From positions 1 to 33,989 of IMG/VR virus record IMGVR_UViG_3300031772_000154: a DNA stretch of 33,989 bases. The stretch is one strand, 5' to 3'. The DNA comes from a virus. Positions within the stretch are counted from its first letter, which is position 1, and every line of letters begins with the position of its first letter. The notes beneath the pieces are model-generated. The model did no database searches. It saw only the letters and a program-made list of their open reading frames with translations, and had not been told where the DNA came from. Both the position numbers and the translations under genes were made by a program. This document shows, piece by piece, positions 6,573 to 15,385 of the stretch.

Positions 6573-7790
6573 TCATAGTGCCACATTGGCGCCCAGACGG
6601 TACACCCCTGTATCATCAAAGCCGACCCACGCCCCGAACGCATCCGGGATGTCCACGGTAGTGAAGCCGCCGGTAACAACCGACACGCGAACGTCAAAGC
6701 CTCCCCCGTTTGAGTTGCGCACAAACTTTGTGTAGGACTCGGCAGCCGTTGCCACGTCCGGAAACTGAAGCTTCCGGATTGCGGTATTTGCAACCACAGA
6801 GGAAACGTTAAGCGTCCACACCTCTTTATTGACTACTTGATGGTCGAGATCCTGCATGTTTTCAGAAGCGGATCCGTGAACACCGTACGGGCCATCTATG
6901 CCCACAATCGGCACATTGGAGCGAACGTTTGTATCATCGACCTTAAACCGGACAGTTTCGCCCGCGTAAAAATTGTGGGCACCTGAAGCCCGACACAAGT
7001 GGTTTAGGTCCGTAAACCCGTTGTCGTCCGTTCTAGTGACATCGCCGCCTATCCATAGGTTGTCAGTGTCCAACTGGATTACCGTGAGGTCAAACGTGTC
7101 GGCCCCGTTTCTGTTGTTTACAACGAAAGATTCTGAGAGCCGAACGTCCCCGGCCTGGGCAAGGGGGGTGCCGTTGTCTATTGAAATCTCAGGAGTAGTG
7201 ATCCCGTTTAGCGTTGCCGTAACTCCGGCCACCGCCTGGAATACGCCCGCCCCATCCGTTGTGATAATTTCGTCCGCGTTTGCTCCTGGTGCCGCAGAGG
7301 CGGCCGCATACTCTAGCGCGGTCGCACCCGCATTGACGCGGACCACTTGCAGAGCCGTTCCTATCGTCGCGAAATCCATTTGATTTCCGTTAGTGAGATC
7401 GACTTTGATCGCGGTCGCGTCTTGAACGCCAGCGGTGTTATGCGTGAACCCCGTTCCTGTAGCGGTGTTAGCATACTCTAGCGACGTCGCTAGAGCGTTG
7501 ACGCGCAGCACCTGAAGCGCAGTGCCTAGCGCCGTATCGTCTATGTGATTCACGTCAAGAAGGTCCACCTTAACCGCGGCCGCATCTTGAGCGCCAGTGG
7601 TGTTATGCGTGAACCCTGTTCCGGTTGGAGACGGGGCCGCAGCGGTAGAAGTGACGTCCGTGGCGCCCGTAATCGGGTTGTCCACGACAGTAAAGCCAGA
7701 GACAAAATTGATCTTGCTGCGCTGGAAAACTTCCACGCCAGCGTTGAGAACGGTGCGAACGCCGAAAATGAGTGAATCGAGGTAGCTCAT
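6573..7790 (-). CDS. Tail fibre protein with internal ~55-residue repeats, 405 aa
   Basis: A receptor-binding fibre candidate. The N-terminal ~45 residues (SYLDSLIFGVRTVLNAGVEVFQRSKINFVSGFTVVDNP) probably attach to the baseplate or the preceding fibre. Two clear repeats follow, each running GTGFTHNT-G-QDA-A-KVDL through GTALQV-RVNA-AT-LEYA. A longer beta-rich region then contains GVHGSASENMQDLDHQVVNKEVWTLNVSS. The ATG at 7790 overlaps the stop of the glycine-rich fibre (ATGA). Repeats of this kind build trimeric beta shafts in phage fibres and commonly change in number. The function is inferred from position and composition; I recognise no exact family. Confidence 0.65.
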   Translation of the reverse strand: MSYLDSLIFGVRTVLNAGVEVFQRSKINFVSGFTVVDNPITGATDVTSTAAAPSPTGTGFTHNTTGAQDAAAVKVDLLDVNHIDDTALGTALQVLRVNALATSLEYANTATGTGFTHNTAGVQDATAIKVDLTNGNQMDFATIGTALQVVRVNAGATALEYAAASAAPGANADEIITTDGAGVFQAVAGVTATLNGITTPEISIDNGTPLAQAGDVRLSESFVVNNRNGADTFDLTVIQLDTDNLWIGGDVTRTDDNGFTDLNHLCRASGAHNFYAGETVRFKVDDTNVRSNVPIVGIDGPYGVHGSASENMQDLDHQVVNKEVWTLNVSSVVANTAIRKLQFPDVATAAESYTKFVRNSNGGGFDVRVSVVTGGFTTVDIPDAFGAWVGFDDTGVYRLGANVAL

Positions 7791-9010
7791 AGCACCGCTC
7801 CTTGAAGTCCGAAGTAGATGACCTGCAGAGCGCCAGGGCCACCCGCGCCGCCCGTACCACCGGCTTGACCTGTTGCCGTGCCGGTTCCGTCCCCACCTCC
7901 GCCACCTCCGCCGCCCGCACCAAGCGTTCCGGCAGTCCCGGCCACGCCAACGGCACCGCTTCCTATGCCGGCACTGCCACCACCGACACCGGCCGCGTTA
8001 GCTTCCCACTCGGAAGCACCGCCACCCCCGCCACGTCCACCAAAGAAGATAGTCGAGTCAATCGCTCCGCCAAAAGCGACAGCTGTAGATCCTCCGTACT
8101 GTTCTATCGCTGACGTTGCGGCAACGCTGCCCGGGAAATTGTCGCCCATGCCGCCCTCACCCGACGCGGGGATGGCGATCGTCTCAGCCGTGTGAGGGGC
8201 GGCCTTTGCCGCCGCGTTACGAACAGCAGCGCCGCCCTGGACACGACGGCTCGCCGCGTTCGCACCGAATCCGCGCTGTCCACCCATCGCGCCAAGGAAC
8301 GCGAAGAATCCTCCGAAGGTTGTATCTCCCCCGTCTGTACCGTCAGTCCCGTTGTTCGTTGTGTTCTGGGCTCCGCCTGCCCCGCCCGCGCCGCCCGCGC
8401 CGATAATCACACCGTACGTGGTTCCGGGGGTGACGGGGATCCAGTGCTCATTGACGCGAGCACCGCCCCCTCCGCCCCCTCCGCACCCCGAGATGACGGC
8501 CGCGGTGGAACCTCCCCCACCACCTCCGCCTGCTCCTCCCCCCATACCTCGAATGAGGGCCTTGGTTACACCGGCAGGACAAGTCCACGTTGCCGTTGCG
8601 AGGAACTCATCGACACGGGGGGACCCTCTTCGCGTGGCAAGAAACTGGGTTCGGTCGGTAAGGAGATCGACCGCAACGTTCAGGCTTGCAACGCTTCGGA
8701 GCTCGCCATCGGACGGACGCGTGATTGCTGGCGTCAGTGATTGATTAACGACCGTTCCGCCAGAGGCGTACGCTCCGTTACCTGCAGACCCGACGAGCTG
8801 GAACGTAGAGCCGCTTGCTGAGGCGATGCGCCACGAACCGTTTGCAGCCGTGTTGCCGAGGACCCCCGAGACGAAGACATAGTCACCGCTTGAGTACCCG
8901 TGCGCCACGGTGGTCGTGATGACGATCGGAGTCGCGTTGGTTGCGTTTGAGATTGTTCGTGCGGCCGCGTCCGAAACGTTGTCAGGGTTGCCCGTGTAGA
9001 GAGTCGTCAT
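7787..9010 (-). CDS. Glycine-rich tail tip/fibre adhesin, 407 aa
   Basis: Residues ~20-95 form a beta-rich N-terminal domain (TPIVITTTVAHGYSSGDYVFVSG...GSTFQLVG), a common baseplate-proximal module. From WTCPAGVTKALIRGMGGGAGG to the end the protein is a chain of glycine tracts separated by polar loops, closing with GGAGGPGALQVIYFG. Such sequences (GTTYGVIIGAGGAGG) occur in phage adhesins. In Salmonella phage S16 gp38, glycine-rich tracts pack as a polyglycine-II sandwich that displays receptor-binding loops. The seven or more tracts here suggest the same fold. It follows the I-like baseplate gene, the usual place for fibres. Confidence 0.75.
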   Translation of the reverse strand: MTTLYTGNPDNVSDAAARTISNATNATPIVITTTVAHGYSSGDYVFVSGVLGNTAANGSWRIASASGSTFQLVGSAGNGAYASGGTVVNQSLTPAITRPSDGELRSVASLNVAVDLLTDRTQFLATRRGSPRVDEFLATATWTCPAGVTKALIRGMGGGAGGGGGGGSTAAVISGCGGGGGGGARVNEHWIPVTPGTTYGVIIGAGGAGGAGGAQNTTNNGTDGTDGGDTTFGGFFAFLGAMGGQRGFGANAASRRVQGGAAVRNAAAKAAPHTAETIAIPASGEGGMGDNFPGSVAATSAIEQYGGSTAVAFGGAIDSTIFFGGRGGGGGASEWEANAAGVGGGSAGIGSGAVGVAGTAGTLGAGGGGGGGGDGTGTATGQAGGTGGAGGPGALQVIYFGLQGAVL

Positions 9011-9013
9011 CGC

Positions 9014-9760
9014 TTAGGCTCCGTCCCAAAAGATTGCGTTGTACCCCACTCGCCACTCTGGTGTATCACTCGTTCCGCTCGGATTCGGAGGCGATGTGTC
9101 GAGCACTTCAAAGAGCGTGGCTGAAAACGTGATGATGATATTCAGGCACGCAACATGCGCGGGCTTCCACTTCGACACGATGCTTTGAAGCTGAGCAACC
9201 TGATCAACCGTTGCGTCACTCCCCCACGTACCGCCGTCTCCCCACGTACCAGGGTCACCCCATAGATCTGGTACCCACGGGGCGGCGCTCGAATCAATGA
9301 TCACCCAGCCGCGGAACCATCGACCCACGAAAGCATCCCAGTTCCAGTTGGTCCCGACGTTCGTTTTTGTGACCAGACCGTTTAACAGGTTGATCTCGTG
9401 CCACACGGCCGACTCACTTACGAGCCGAAGTGGTGTCGATGTGCTCGGCGAGAACCACGCGAGAAGCTGGCGAAGAAGCTCGCCCCCGTTGCCCTTCCTT
9501 CGATGAGACTCGATCGCGCCCTGCAGTCTCATCGCATAGTGGTCATCGGTCTCGCTTGGCCCACGGTCCAGTTGCATGTCGCGGCCGATGAGGAAAAGCG
9601 CGTCAGGCGTTCCGATGCCAGGCATCGAAGCCTTCACCCCGTCGATCATCCAGTCGCCGAGGGCATCAATGATGACCCCTTCCGAATACTGGATCCCTGC
9701 CCCCACCTCGCCGAGAAGGAAGGGCGGAGAGATCTCCAAGATCGAATCTCGGAACGGCAT
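9014..9760 (-). CDS. Baseplate protein I-like (tail fibre attachment), 248 aa
   Basis: A component linking J to the fibres. It follows the J gene, the position of P2 gpI. Recognisable elements are the N-terminal region, the segment SETDDHYAMRLQGAIESHRRKGNGGELLRQLLAWF typical of these wedge proteins, and the tryptophan/glycine-rich stretch LWGDPGTWGDGGTWGSDA followed by SIVSKWKPAHVACLNIIITF near the C-terminus. The KPAHV motif is common in this family. The start ATG at 9760 overlaps the J stop (TAATG). Confidence 0.75.
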   Translation of the reverse strand: MPFRDSILEISPPFLLGEVGAGIQYSEGVIIDALGDWMIDGVKASMPGIGTPDALFLIGRDMQLDRGPSETDDHYAMRLQGAIESHRRKGNGGELLRQLLAWFSPSTSTPLRLVSESAVWHEINLLNGLVTKTNVGTNWNWDAFVGRWFRGWVIIDSSAAPWVPDLWGDPGTWGDGGTWGSDATVDQVAQLQSIVSKWKPAHVACLNIIITFSATLFEVLDTSPPNPSGTSDTPEWRVGYNAIFWDGA

Positions 9761-10905
9761 TACGAAAGCACCGTGATGGTGGGAGTGATAGCACCAAGCA
9801 CTGCCACCTTGTTCGGAGTGACCGCAACGTCAGCCGCGGGAATTGACACCACAACGCGAAGGATGCCAGGCGTAGCCTGTCCAATCACTTGCTCTAGAGC
9901 CGAGACGTACACCGCTCCCGTGTCAGGTGGAATGACGTACCCTCCGATCGAGAGGGCTGCAAACCACGCCGTGAGCGCGTTTCCGATCGCAGTCTGAATC
10001 TGAGCAACCGTGAGTTGAGATCCGCTCACCCACGCCTGGTAGGTAATCGGGACAGTCACCGGCGTGGCAGCAATTGCCGTAGCCGTAACAGCCCAAGGCT
10101 CAACATTGTTATCGATGGCTGCTTGAACGATCACAACGTCGGGCGCGCTTGGCGCCCCTGCAGCCGTAGCAAGGTACACACTCACGAACCCCGTGACCTC
10201 GTCTGCAACCGTTCGCGTCCGCGTGATAGGCGTAGACGTGGCAGAGAACGCGGGAGTGGTTGCGATATAGTTGTACGCATCCTTCGCCCCGTTCGGAGAG
10301 AGTGCACCCAGCTTCGCTCTCGCACGTGTCACAAGGGCGAGCGTGGTCTCCTTGTCCGTCCCCACAAGTGTCAGAGGGTTCGCACACCCCACGCCAACGA
10401 GCGTGGACACCACCACCGTGACAGAACCTGGCGCTGCGTTGCTTGCGATACCCGGCTCGTCTGCGGCCACTGTCACGCCCGCGAGACCCACCGTCGCAAG
10501 GATGGTGATGTTTGCCGTGTTCCGGTACGTCTTACCAGTCACCGCGTGCGCCACGATCAACTCACCAGGGGCAAGGGTGTAGTTTGTGAGGCTCGCGTTT
10601 GACATGTCCACCGCGCCTGTGGCTGAGGTGGCCGGTACGCGTTGAACGTCAAAGCGAGACTGGGCCCAGATGTCCGCCCACTCATCCGAGGGAAGGAGGT
10701 CCCCGAAGCCACCCTTTGCGATCTCTACGGCGATGAGAGACAGGTCCGCAAGCTTCTGCGCTACCGTGGTGAGCATGGTCAAGATCGGCTGGCCGTTCTG
10801 CCATGACGTTGTAGGAAGCCCAAGGGCCGCCGCAACAGTCAGGAGCTCGGTCAACATCTCATCGCGTTCAACCGGCGTAATGATGTCGCTCAACGTGACG
10901 GTCAT
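9760..10905 (-). CDS. Baseplate J-like protein, 381 aa
   Basis: Homologue of P2 gpJ and Mu gp47, the baseplate wedge protein joining gp25 to the peripheral baseplate. The N-terminal PTTSWQNGQPILTMLTTVAQKLADLSLIAVEIAKGGFGDLLPSDEWADIWAQSRFDVQRVPATSATG matches the family, followed by the typical beta domain GTVYLAPGELIVAHAV-like segment (here TLAPGELIVAHAVTGKTYRN) and ALVTRARAKLGALSPNGAKDAYNYIA. The C-terminal half has VTVPITYQAWVSG and ALTAWFAALSIGG. The length is typical. ATGA overlap with the gp25-like gene. Confidence 0.85.
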   Translation of the reverse strand: MTVTLSDIITPVERDEMLTELLTVAAALGLPTTSWQNGQPILTMLTTVAQKLADLSLIAVEIAKGGFGDLLPSDEWADIWAQSRFDVQRVPATSATGAVDMSNASLTNYTLAPGELIVAHAVTGKTYRNTANITILATVGLAGVTVAADEPGIASNAAPGSVTVVVSTLVGVGCANPLTLVGTDKETTLALVTRARAKLGALSPNGAKDAYNYIATTPAFSATSTPITRTRTVADEVTGFVSVYLATAAGAPSAPDVVIVQAAIDNNVEPWAVTATAIAATPVTVPITYQAWVSGSQLTVAQIQTAIGNALTAWFAALSIGGYVIPPDTGAVYVSALEQVIGQATPGILRVVVSIPAADVAVTPNKVAVLGAITPTITVLS

Positions 10906-11288
10906 GGGTCCACCCTTATGATCTCAACCTTCACGGCTGACACCGCCAACACCAACGTAAATGACTCCGTACTCAGTTCCAGGTTGACCGACAGCGTTAG
11001 CACACCGGAGCGATCGAGTGTGGCCGTAGCGTCGGCGGCTGAAACGCGCTCATCCTTCAAACACTCCGCGACCACTCCAGACTGAAGCCCCGCGATGTCT
11101 CGCGGGCTCATGTCCTCGTTGATGAACTGCGTGAGGTCAAAGCCATAGTTCGGATCCGCGATAAGGCGCCCGCGTGGCGTGGAGAGTCGCCTAGCGATGG
11201 CCTCGCCAACGACCACGAAGCCCGAGACGGTGCGGCCATCGGAAGCGATGTCACTCACACACGAGACGTCGCTACCGTAGTCGGTCAT
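10902..11288 (-). CDS. Baseplate wedge protein, gp25/gpW-like, 128 aa
   Basis: Family of T4 gp25 and P2 gpW, sheath-initiator subunits at the baseplate hub. Visible markers are VVGEAIARRLSTPRGRLIADPNYGFDLTQFINED, matching the conserved helix and the turn before the loop, and the C-terminal beta strands SGVLTLSVNLELSTESFTLVLAVSAVKVEII. The start overlaps the stop of the 63-aa gene and the end overlaps J. The gene order gp25 then J is that of other contractile systems. Confidence 0.8.
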   Translation of the reverse strand: MTDYGSDVSCVSDIASDGRTVSGFVVVGEAIARRLSTPRGRLIADPNYGFDLTQFINEDMSPRDIAGLQSGVVAECLKDERVSAADATATLDRSGVLTLSVNLELSTESFTLVLAVSAVKVEIIRVDP

Positions 11289-11476
11289 TGGAGCACCGCA
11301 GAAGGTGGGGAGATCGTAAGTGAGATCTCAGCATGTTCAACAATCTTCGCGAAGATGGCCCGGAACATGGGGCGCATCGAAGCCTTGATCGCTATGCCTC
11401 CGTCAGCTGGTGGTGGGACCATGCTCGCAACCCATAGATCGAGAGCCTCGTCGGCGGCCGCGTTATTGAGAGCCAC
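11285..11476 (-). CDS. Small baseplate-region protein, 63 aa
   Basis: A short protein rich in alanine and hydrophobics (MALNNAAADEALDLWVASMVPPPADGGIAIKASMRPMFRAIFAKIVEHAEISLTI). No family is recognised. The GTG at 11476 has GGGAG about 6 bases upstream, lies 14 bases inside the end of the hub gene, and the stop overlaps the gp25-like start, so translation within the cluster is credible. A role in baseplate assembly is inferred from place only. Confidence 0.5.
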   Translation of the reverse strand: MALNNAAADEALDLWVASMVPPPADGGIAIKASMRPMFRAIFAKIVEHAEISLTISPPSAVLQ

Positions 11477-12755
11477 TGGGAACTCCTATGCTTGGAAACT
11501 GACCAGACACGTCCAGCGTTTTCGTTTGGAGGGCAGCGATCGAAGCGGCCCACCCTGCAAAGATGGCGGAAGACGGAACCACGCCCGTTGCGAAACCGGC
11601 CTGGAGTGCCGCAGCCGTGGCAGTCTGAGGGATGAGACCGGGCGGAGCTGGAGCAGCTTGCGCCGCGAGAGCCCCCGTGATGGCCAGCCCTAGCAACGGT
11701 TGAAGCACCACGGCCAAGAGAGGGCCACCACCCGCCGCAGCCATGAGCGTCACGAGCGTGTTGTAGATGAGAAGCGCGCACGCCTCCGTTGTCATCAGGT
11801 GCTCAGTCGTGCCGCCAAGCGAGACGCACTCCGGTCGCGATGGGTCACAATTGACGAACTGTATCCGGCACTTAGTGCCAGCAAGTGTAGGTGTTACATC
11901 ACCCATTCCGACCAGTGGAACGTTTGTCAACGACGGCATCCGCGAATCGGTGGGAGTGCAGTCGATTGTCTTAGCGATGCCGGGCATCCCAAGAGATGGC
12001 GCGACCGTGTACTCCCACACGCCGGCGTAGAGCAGTGACGAGAGTTCCGACTTGATGAGGGACTTGAGAGCCGTTCGGAGTCGCTCTTTGTTGTCAGCGT
12101 CCGCGCTCATGATGTGGAGTCGGACCTTCCCGTCATTGTCTGCATCGATGGTGACCGACGAGATCGTTTGCGGGGTCGTGACAGTATTCGATGAGAACGT
12201 GCGTCCGGGCACCCACGCCGCGATGTTCTCCGTTGCGACCTCGACAACCCCCATCGATCCAGAGCGCGTGATAAGATTGAACGGAGTGACGATGGGGGAC
12301 GATGCCCGCGCCCTTGTTTGCGTGATGCCCTCACCGTCCACGTACCATCGACCTCCCAGAAGCGAGTGTAAAAGGGCTTCGCCCTGCCCTTCGTCCCGGG
12401 CGAACAGGAGGCCCACGTTTCGATCGGAGTCGAGGGTTATGGTTTCCCCCGTCTCGCTTGCCGCATCCTTCAGGACTGAGGAGAGCTTGACCCCGACAAC
12501 GTGCGAGTAACCCTTAGCGGGGAGGACCTTGCTCCAACCGTTCGCGCCTCCAACGATGCGCGCCTTTCGGTCACCGTTGAACGCAGCTTGACGGACGACT
12601 GTACCGGTCAATGTCAGGTCTCCCGCAACAAGCTTGCACGGCGAGACAATCTCCGCGTCGACGGGAAGTGTCACGTCGGCCGACCACGTCCCGTAGTAAG
12701 GGATCGTGATGTGAGCGATCGCAACGCGCGCGTCGTTGAGAGTGACGGTGCTCAC
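11463..12755 (-). CDS. Baseplate hub/spike-region protein, 430 aa
   Basis: This large baseplate protein lies between the tube-adaptor-like gene and gp25. The N-terminal half has hub-like beta content (STVTLNDARVAIAHITIPYYGTWSADVTLP, SPCKLVAGDLTLTGTVVRQ, LPAKGYSHVVGVKLSSVLKDAASETGE). A block resembling the late control D fold follows: LLHSLLGGRWYVDGEGITQTRAR. The C-terminal third is unusual: an AAAGGGPLLAVVLQPLLGLAITGALAAQAAPAPPG segment, hydrophobic enough to be membrane-active, lies within an alanine-rich tail. The GTG start at 12755 overlaps the previous stop (GTGA). Hub function is inferred from order and layout. The hydrophobic segment could be a membrane-piercing element. Confidence 0.6.
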   Translation of the reverse strand: MSTVTLNDARVAIAHITIPYYGTWSADVTLPVDAEIVSPCKLVAGDLTLTGTVVRQAAFNGDRKARIVGGANGWSKVLPAKGYSHVVGVKLSSVLKDAASETGETITLDSDRNVGLLFARDEGQGEALLHSLLGGRWYVDGEGITQTRARASSPIVTPFNLITRSGSMGVVEVATENIAAWVPGRTFSSNTVTTPQTISSVTIDADNDGKVRLHIMSADADNKERLRTALKSLIKSELSSLLYAGVWEYTVAPSLGMPGIAKTIDCTPTDSRMPSLTNVPLVGMGDVTPTLAGTKCRIQFVNCDPSRPECVSLGGTTEHLMTTEACALLIYNTLVTLMAAAGGGPLLAVVLQPLLGLAITGALAAQAAPAPPGLIPQTATAAALQAGFATGVVPSSAIFAGWAASIAALQTKTLDVSGQFPSIGVPSGSQ

Positions 12756-13312
12756 GGGAAGGCTTCCTTAGTGAGTTTGGCGATCTCTCTTTGCTGCGCG
12801 TCCGCGATCGGATCGTCGCTCTTGCCAGACGCGCCAGACTTCTTCGGATCCGACTTGCTTCCGGAAGGTGTGCCGGTGGCGCTCTTCTTCGGTGGCGGGA
12901 GGTACTCGAGAAGCTTGACCGTGATCGAGTAGAGCCCCTTGCCATCATGCTCTACCGCACCAATGCTCTCCGTCACGACAGAGTGTATATCGATCTCAGC
13001 GAGTGACGGGTGATAGATGTCTACCGCGTTGAGACTCTTCTTTGTTGGGTCGTACTTGAACTGCGCGCGATAGATCGCGTTCCACGCCTCGAAGTGAAAC
13101 GACGTCCAGAGAAGGAACTTGATCGAGCCCTTCGCGGGTGGGAGTTGCGAAAGCGTGGCCGTGCCGCCCTTCGTCCCTTTCCCTTTCTTTACGTCCCACT
13201 CCGTGGGCCGCTCAAACCCTGACACTTCGCAGATGCCGGGACACTCGATGCCGCCGATGCGGACCACGTCATAGTCCTGGGGAGTCGTGAACGGGTTGAC
13301 AAGCGAGGGCAC
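12752..13312 (-). CDS. Tail/baseplate adaptor protein downstream of the tape measure, 186 aa
   Basis: A mostly beta N-terminal domain (VVRIGGIECPGICEVSGFERPTEWDVKKGKGTKGGT, then SIKFLLWTSFHFEAWNAI and LYSITVKLLEYLPPPKKS) is followed by a disordered serine/lysine-rich linker and a short C-terminal helix. It sits where contractile phages encode the tube-to-baseplate adaptor (T4 gp53/gp48-type or LysM-type gp). No LysM motif is visible. The GTG at 13312 is supported by AAGGAG 6 bases upstream. Confidence 0.55.
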   Translation of the reverse strand: MPSLVNPFTTPQDYDVVRIGGIECPGICEVSGFERPTEWDVKKGKGTKGGTATLSQLPPAKGSIKFLLWTSFHFEAWNAIYRAQFKYDPTKKSLNAVDIYHPSLAEIDIHSVVTESIGAVEHDGKGLYSITVKLLEYLPPPKKSATGTPSGSKSDPKKSGASGKSDDPIADAQQREIAKLTKEAFP

Positions 13313-13338
13313 TGGTCACTCCTTCCAGGCTAGGCCGC

Positions 13339-15210
13339 TCATACGCCCGCCTGTAGTGCCATCTGCTGGAACACGGTCGAGACCATTTCTTGCGTGATGG
13401 CAAACGCGCTCTTTCCTGCTCCATCAATCTGAACGTTCACCGTGATGTTTGCGCCACCCTTACCACCACCGGGCGCGCCCGCACTGCCGCCCGATGCTGT
13501 CCCCTTCACTGCCGCATCCGCAACGCCAGAGGCCGCACCATGGACGTCGGAGGCGCCGGCATCAAGGCCCTCCGCCACGCCATCCGTCATGTATCCGCCC
13601 ATCTGCATCATTACCTTTGAGGGTGACTTGATGCCAAGGGCCCCGGTGAACGCGCCAAGAGCTCCGTCTGCAAGACCCTTCACCGCTCCGATGACTTGAG
13701 ATGCGCCGGCTGTGATGCCCGAGACGAGACCGGCCACGAAGTCGCTGGCAGCCGTTGCGGCACCGGACACCCACTCCGCGAGGGCCGTACCCGCATCACT
13801 TCCAAACTGAAGGACGGCGCCGAGTGCAGCGCCGAACGCGGCACTCATGACGACCAGTGCGGCACCAAGGAAGGCGAGCAAGCCGATGGCCACGATAACA
13901 ACGCCCACGATCGCCTTTAGGGCAAAGACCAGAGAGTCAACAACGGCCACGCCGGCCGCACTCGTTGCAAAGTCTCGGATGGTCTGAACGATGGGCTTCA
14001 GGGCGATGTATGCCTTCAGGCTATAGATGACCATGTCAAGCAGGAAATGCTTCACGACGGGGACAAGTGACGTGGCAACAGCGAAAACCTTCGTGAGCAC
14101 CTCCCGAATGCCAGCCGTTGCCGCTTTGGCAGAGGGCGCGTCTTTCTGGAAGATGCTGAAAAGGTCCGCCACTTCCTTCATGAACGGAGCAACGATGTCA
14201 CCGAGGTCCTCAAACATGTCCCCGATATTTTCCTCGAACATCTTCTTGATGTTTGCGCTCGAATTGGCGAGCCTCTCGAGGGAACCGATCCCCTTCTTTG
14301 TGATGGCCGTTTGCATGGCGTCGCCGAACTTGTTCGCGTCGATACCGCCCTTCGCCATCTGAGCACTGAACTCCTCAGTGCTTAGGCCCATCTCCTTCGA
14401 CATGTCCTGAACGTTGAGACCGGCCGCGACCAGTGCCTTCTGGAGCCCCTTCGCCGGCAAGAGGATCTTACCCGCCGAGGTCTGCGCGGCTGCATCGACC
14501 TTCTGAAAGAGAGCGGTGAAGCCTTGACCGGCACCCTTGGTGACGGCTTCCGCGCTTGCGGCCGCAGTCGTGAGGCTCTCGAGGGCCTCCTTTCCGTTGA
14601 TGCCCATCTTGAGAAAGCCCGTAGCAAACTCGCCGAGTTGATCTTTGCTCACACCGAGCTTTACCTTGAGGCCGTCGAGCATCTCATCGATCTCAGCACC
14701 GGCGACAACCCCGCCGCCAAGCGCGTCCCATGTGGCGAGGGACGCGGCCTTGGCTTCGCTCGATGCGATGGCAAACTCCGCCATGCTCTTGACGAGGCCC
14801 GCGGTGATGCCCACGAATCCGCCGGCGATCTGAATAACAACCGACACGGCTTGACCGAGTCCCGGCACAACCAAGTCTAGAAGCTTCGCCATCCCCGCAA
14901 TCGAGTCTGTCACCCCCTGGATGGCGCCCTTCACGTCACCTGCAGCGAGCGATGAGAAGGCCGCTTTCATGCCTCCGATGGCCGCGGAGATGGTCTCTTT
15001 ACCCACCGCGATCGCGTTCGCTGCGTTGAACGTCTTGCTTGCGAGGTCAGTCATAGCCGCCCCCGCTGGCTTGACCGCGTTGCCCGTCTTCACAAGCGTG
15101 GCGTTCGCGGAGTCGAGACCCTTGCCAAGACCAGAGACTGCGGCCGCCGCGGCCTTAGCGGGAACACTGACCTTGTCCTCAAGCTCGATCGTCTCTTTGA
15201 ACACGGCCAT
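13339..15210 (-). CDS. Tape measure protein, 623 aa
   Basis: Sets tail length and travels through the tube. The start MAVFKETIELEDKVSVPAKAAAAAVSGLGKGLDSA is typical, followed by long alanine-rich helices, several hydrophobic stretches in the middle (about residues 430-500, for example AIVGVVIVAIGLLAFLGAALVVMSAAFGAALGAVL), and the conserved closing region GALGIKSPSKVMMQMGGYMTDGVAEGL. ATG 15210 has GAGGTG 6 bases upstream, so I reject the longer upstream frame, which runs through the 56-aa chaperone ORF. At roughly 1.5 angstrom per residue the tail would be near 90-95 nm. Confidence 0.85.
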   Translation of the reverse strand: MAVFKETIELEDKVSVPAKAAAAAVSGLGKGLDSANATLVKTGNAVKPAGAAMTDLASKTFNAANAIAVGKETISAAIGGMKAAFSSLAAGDVKGAIQGVTDSIAGMAKLLDLVVPGLGQAVSVVIQIAGGFVGITAGLVKSMAEFAIASSEAKAASLATWDALGGGVVAGAEIDEMLDGLKVKLGVSKDQLGEFATGFLKMGINGKEALESLTTAAASAEAVTKGAGQGFTALFQKVDAAAQTSAGKILLPAKGLQKALVAAGLNVQDMSKEMGLSTEEFSAQMAKGGIDANKFGDAMQTAITKKGIGSLERLANSSANIKKMFEENIGDMFEDLGDIVAPFMKEVADLFSIFQKDAPSAKAATAGIREVLTKVFAVATSLVPVVKHFLLDMVIYSLKAYIALKPIVQTIRDFATSAAGVAVVDSLVFALKAIVGVVIVAIGLLAFLGAALVVMSAAFGAALGAVLQFGSDAGTALAEWVSGAATAASDFVAGLVSGITAGASQVIGAVKGLADGALGAFTGALGIKSPSKVMMQMGGYMTDGVAEGLDAGASDVHGAASGVADAAVKGTASGGSAGAPGGGKGGANITVNVQIDGAGKSAFAITQEMVSTVFQQMALQAGV

Positions 15211-15214
15211 GGCG

Positions 15215-15385
15215 TCACCTCTCGAACTTGGACTGCAACACCGCGCGCCACATGATGACCGTCTCGGCAAGGATGCGGCCGGCCGCGACTGCGCTTGGAC
15301 CATCCTCACCGCGCATCATTGAGGTGATGCCAGCGGCAAGGAACCCTTCGTGACGCACCTGGTCCGCGCGCGCCACCTCAATCAT
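15215..15385 (-). CDS. Second tail-assembly chaperone ORF (candidate -1 frameshift extension), 56 aa
   Basis: A 56-codon frame, MIEVARADQVRHEGFLAAGITSMMRGEDGPSAVAAGRILAETVIMWRAVLQSKFER, lies between the chaperone and the tape measure, exactly where T-type extensions (lambda G/GT, P2 E/E') sit. It is in the -1 frame relative to the chaperone. Its ATG overlaps the chaperone TGA, directly after a GAAAAAT run (15391-15385 on the minus strand). It may be made as a fusion by -1 slippage on the A run, or separately by ATGA coupling. Its stop lies 4 bases before the tape measure ATG. It is too short for automatic ORF lists. Confidence 0.65.
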   Translation of the reverse strand: MIEVARADQVRHEGFLAAGITSMMRGEDGPSAVAAGRILAETVIMWRAVLQSKFER

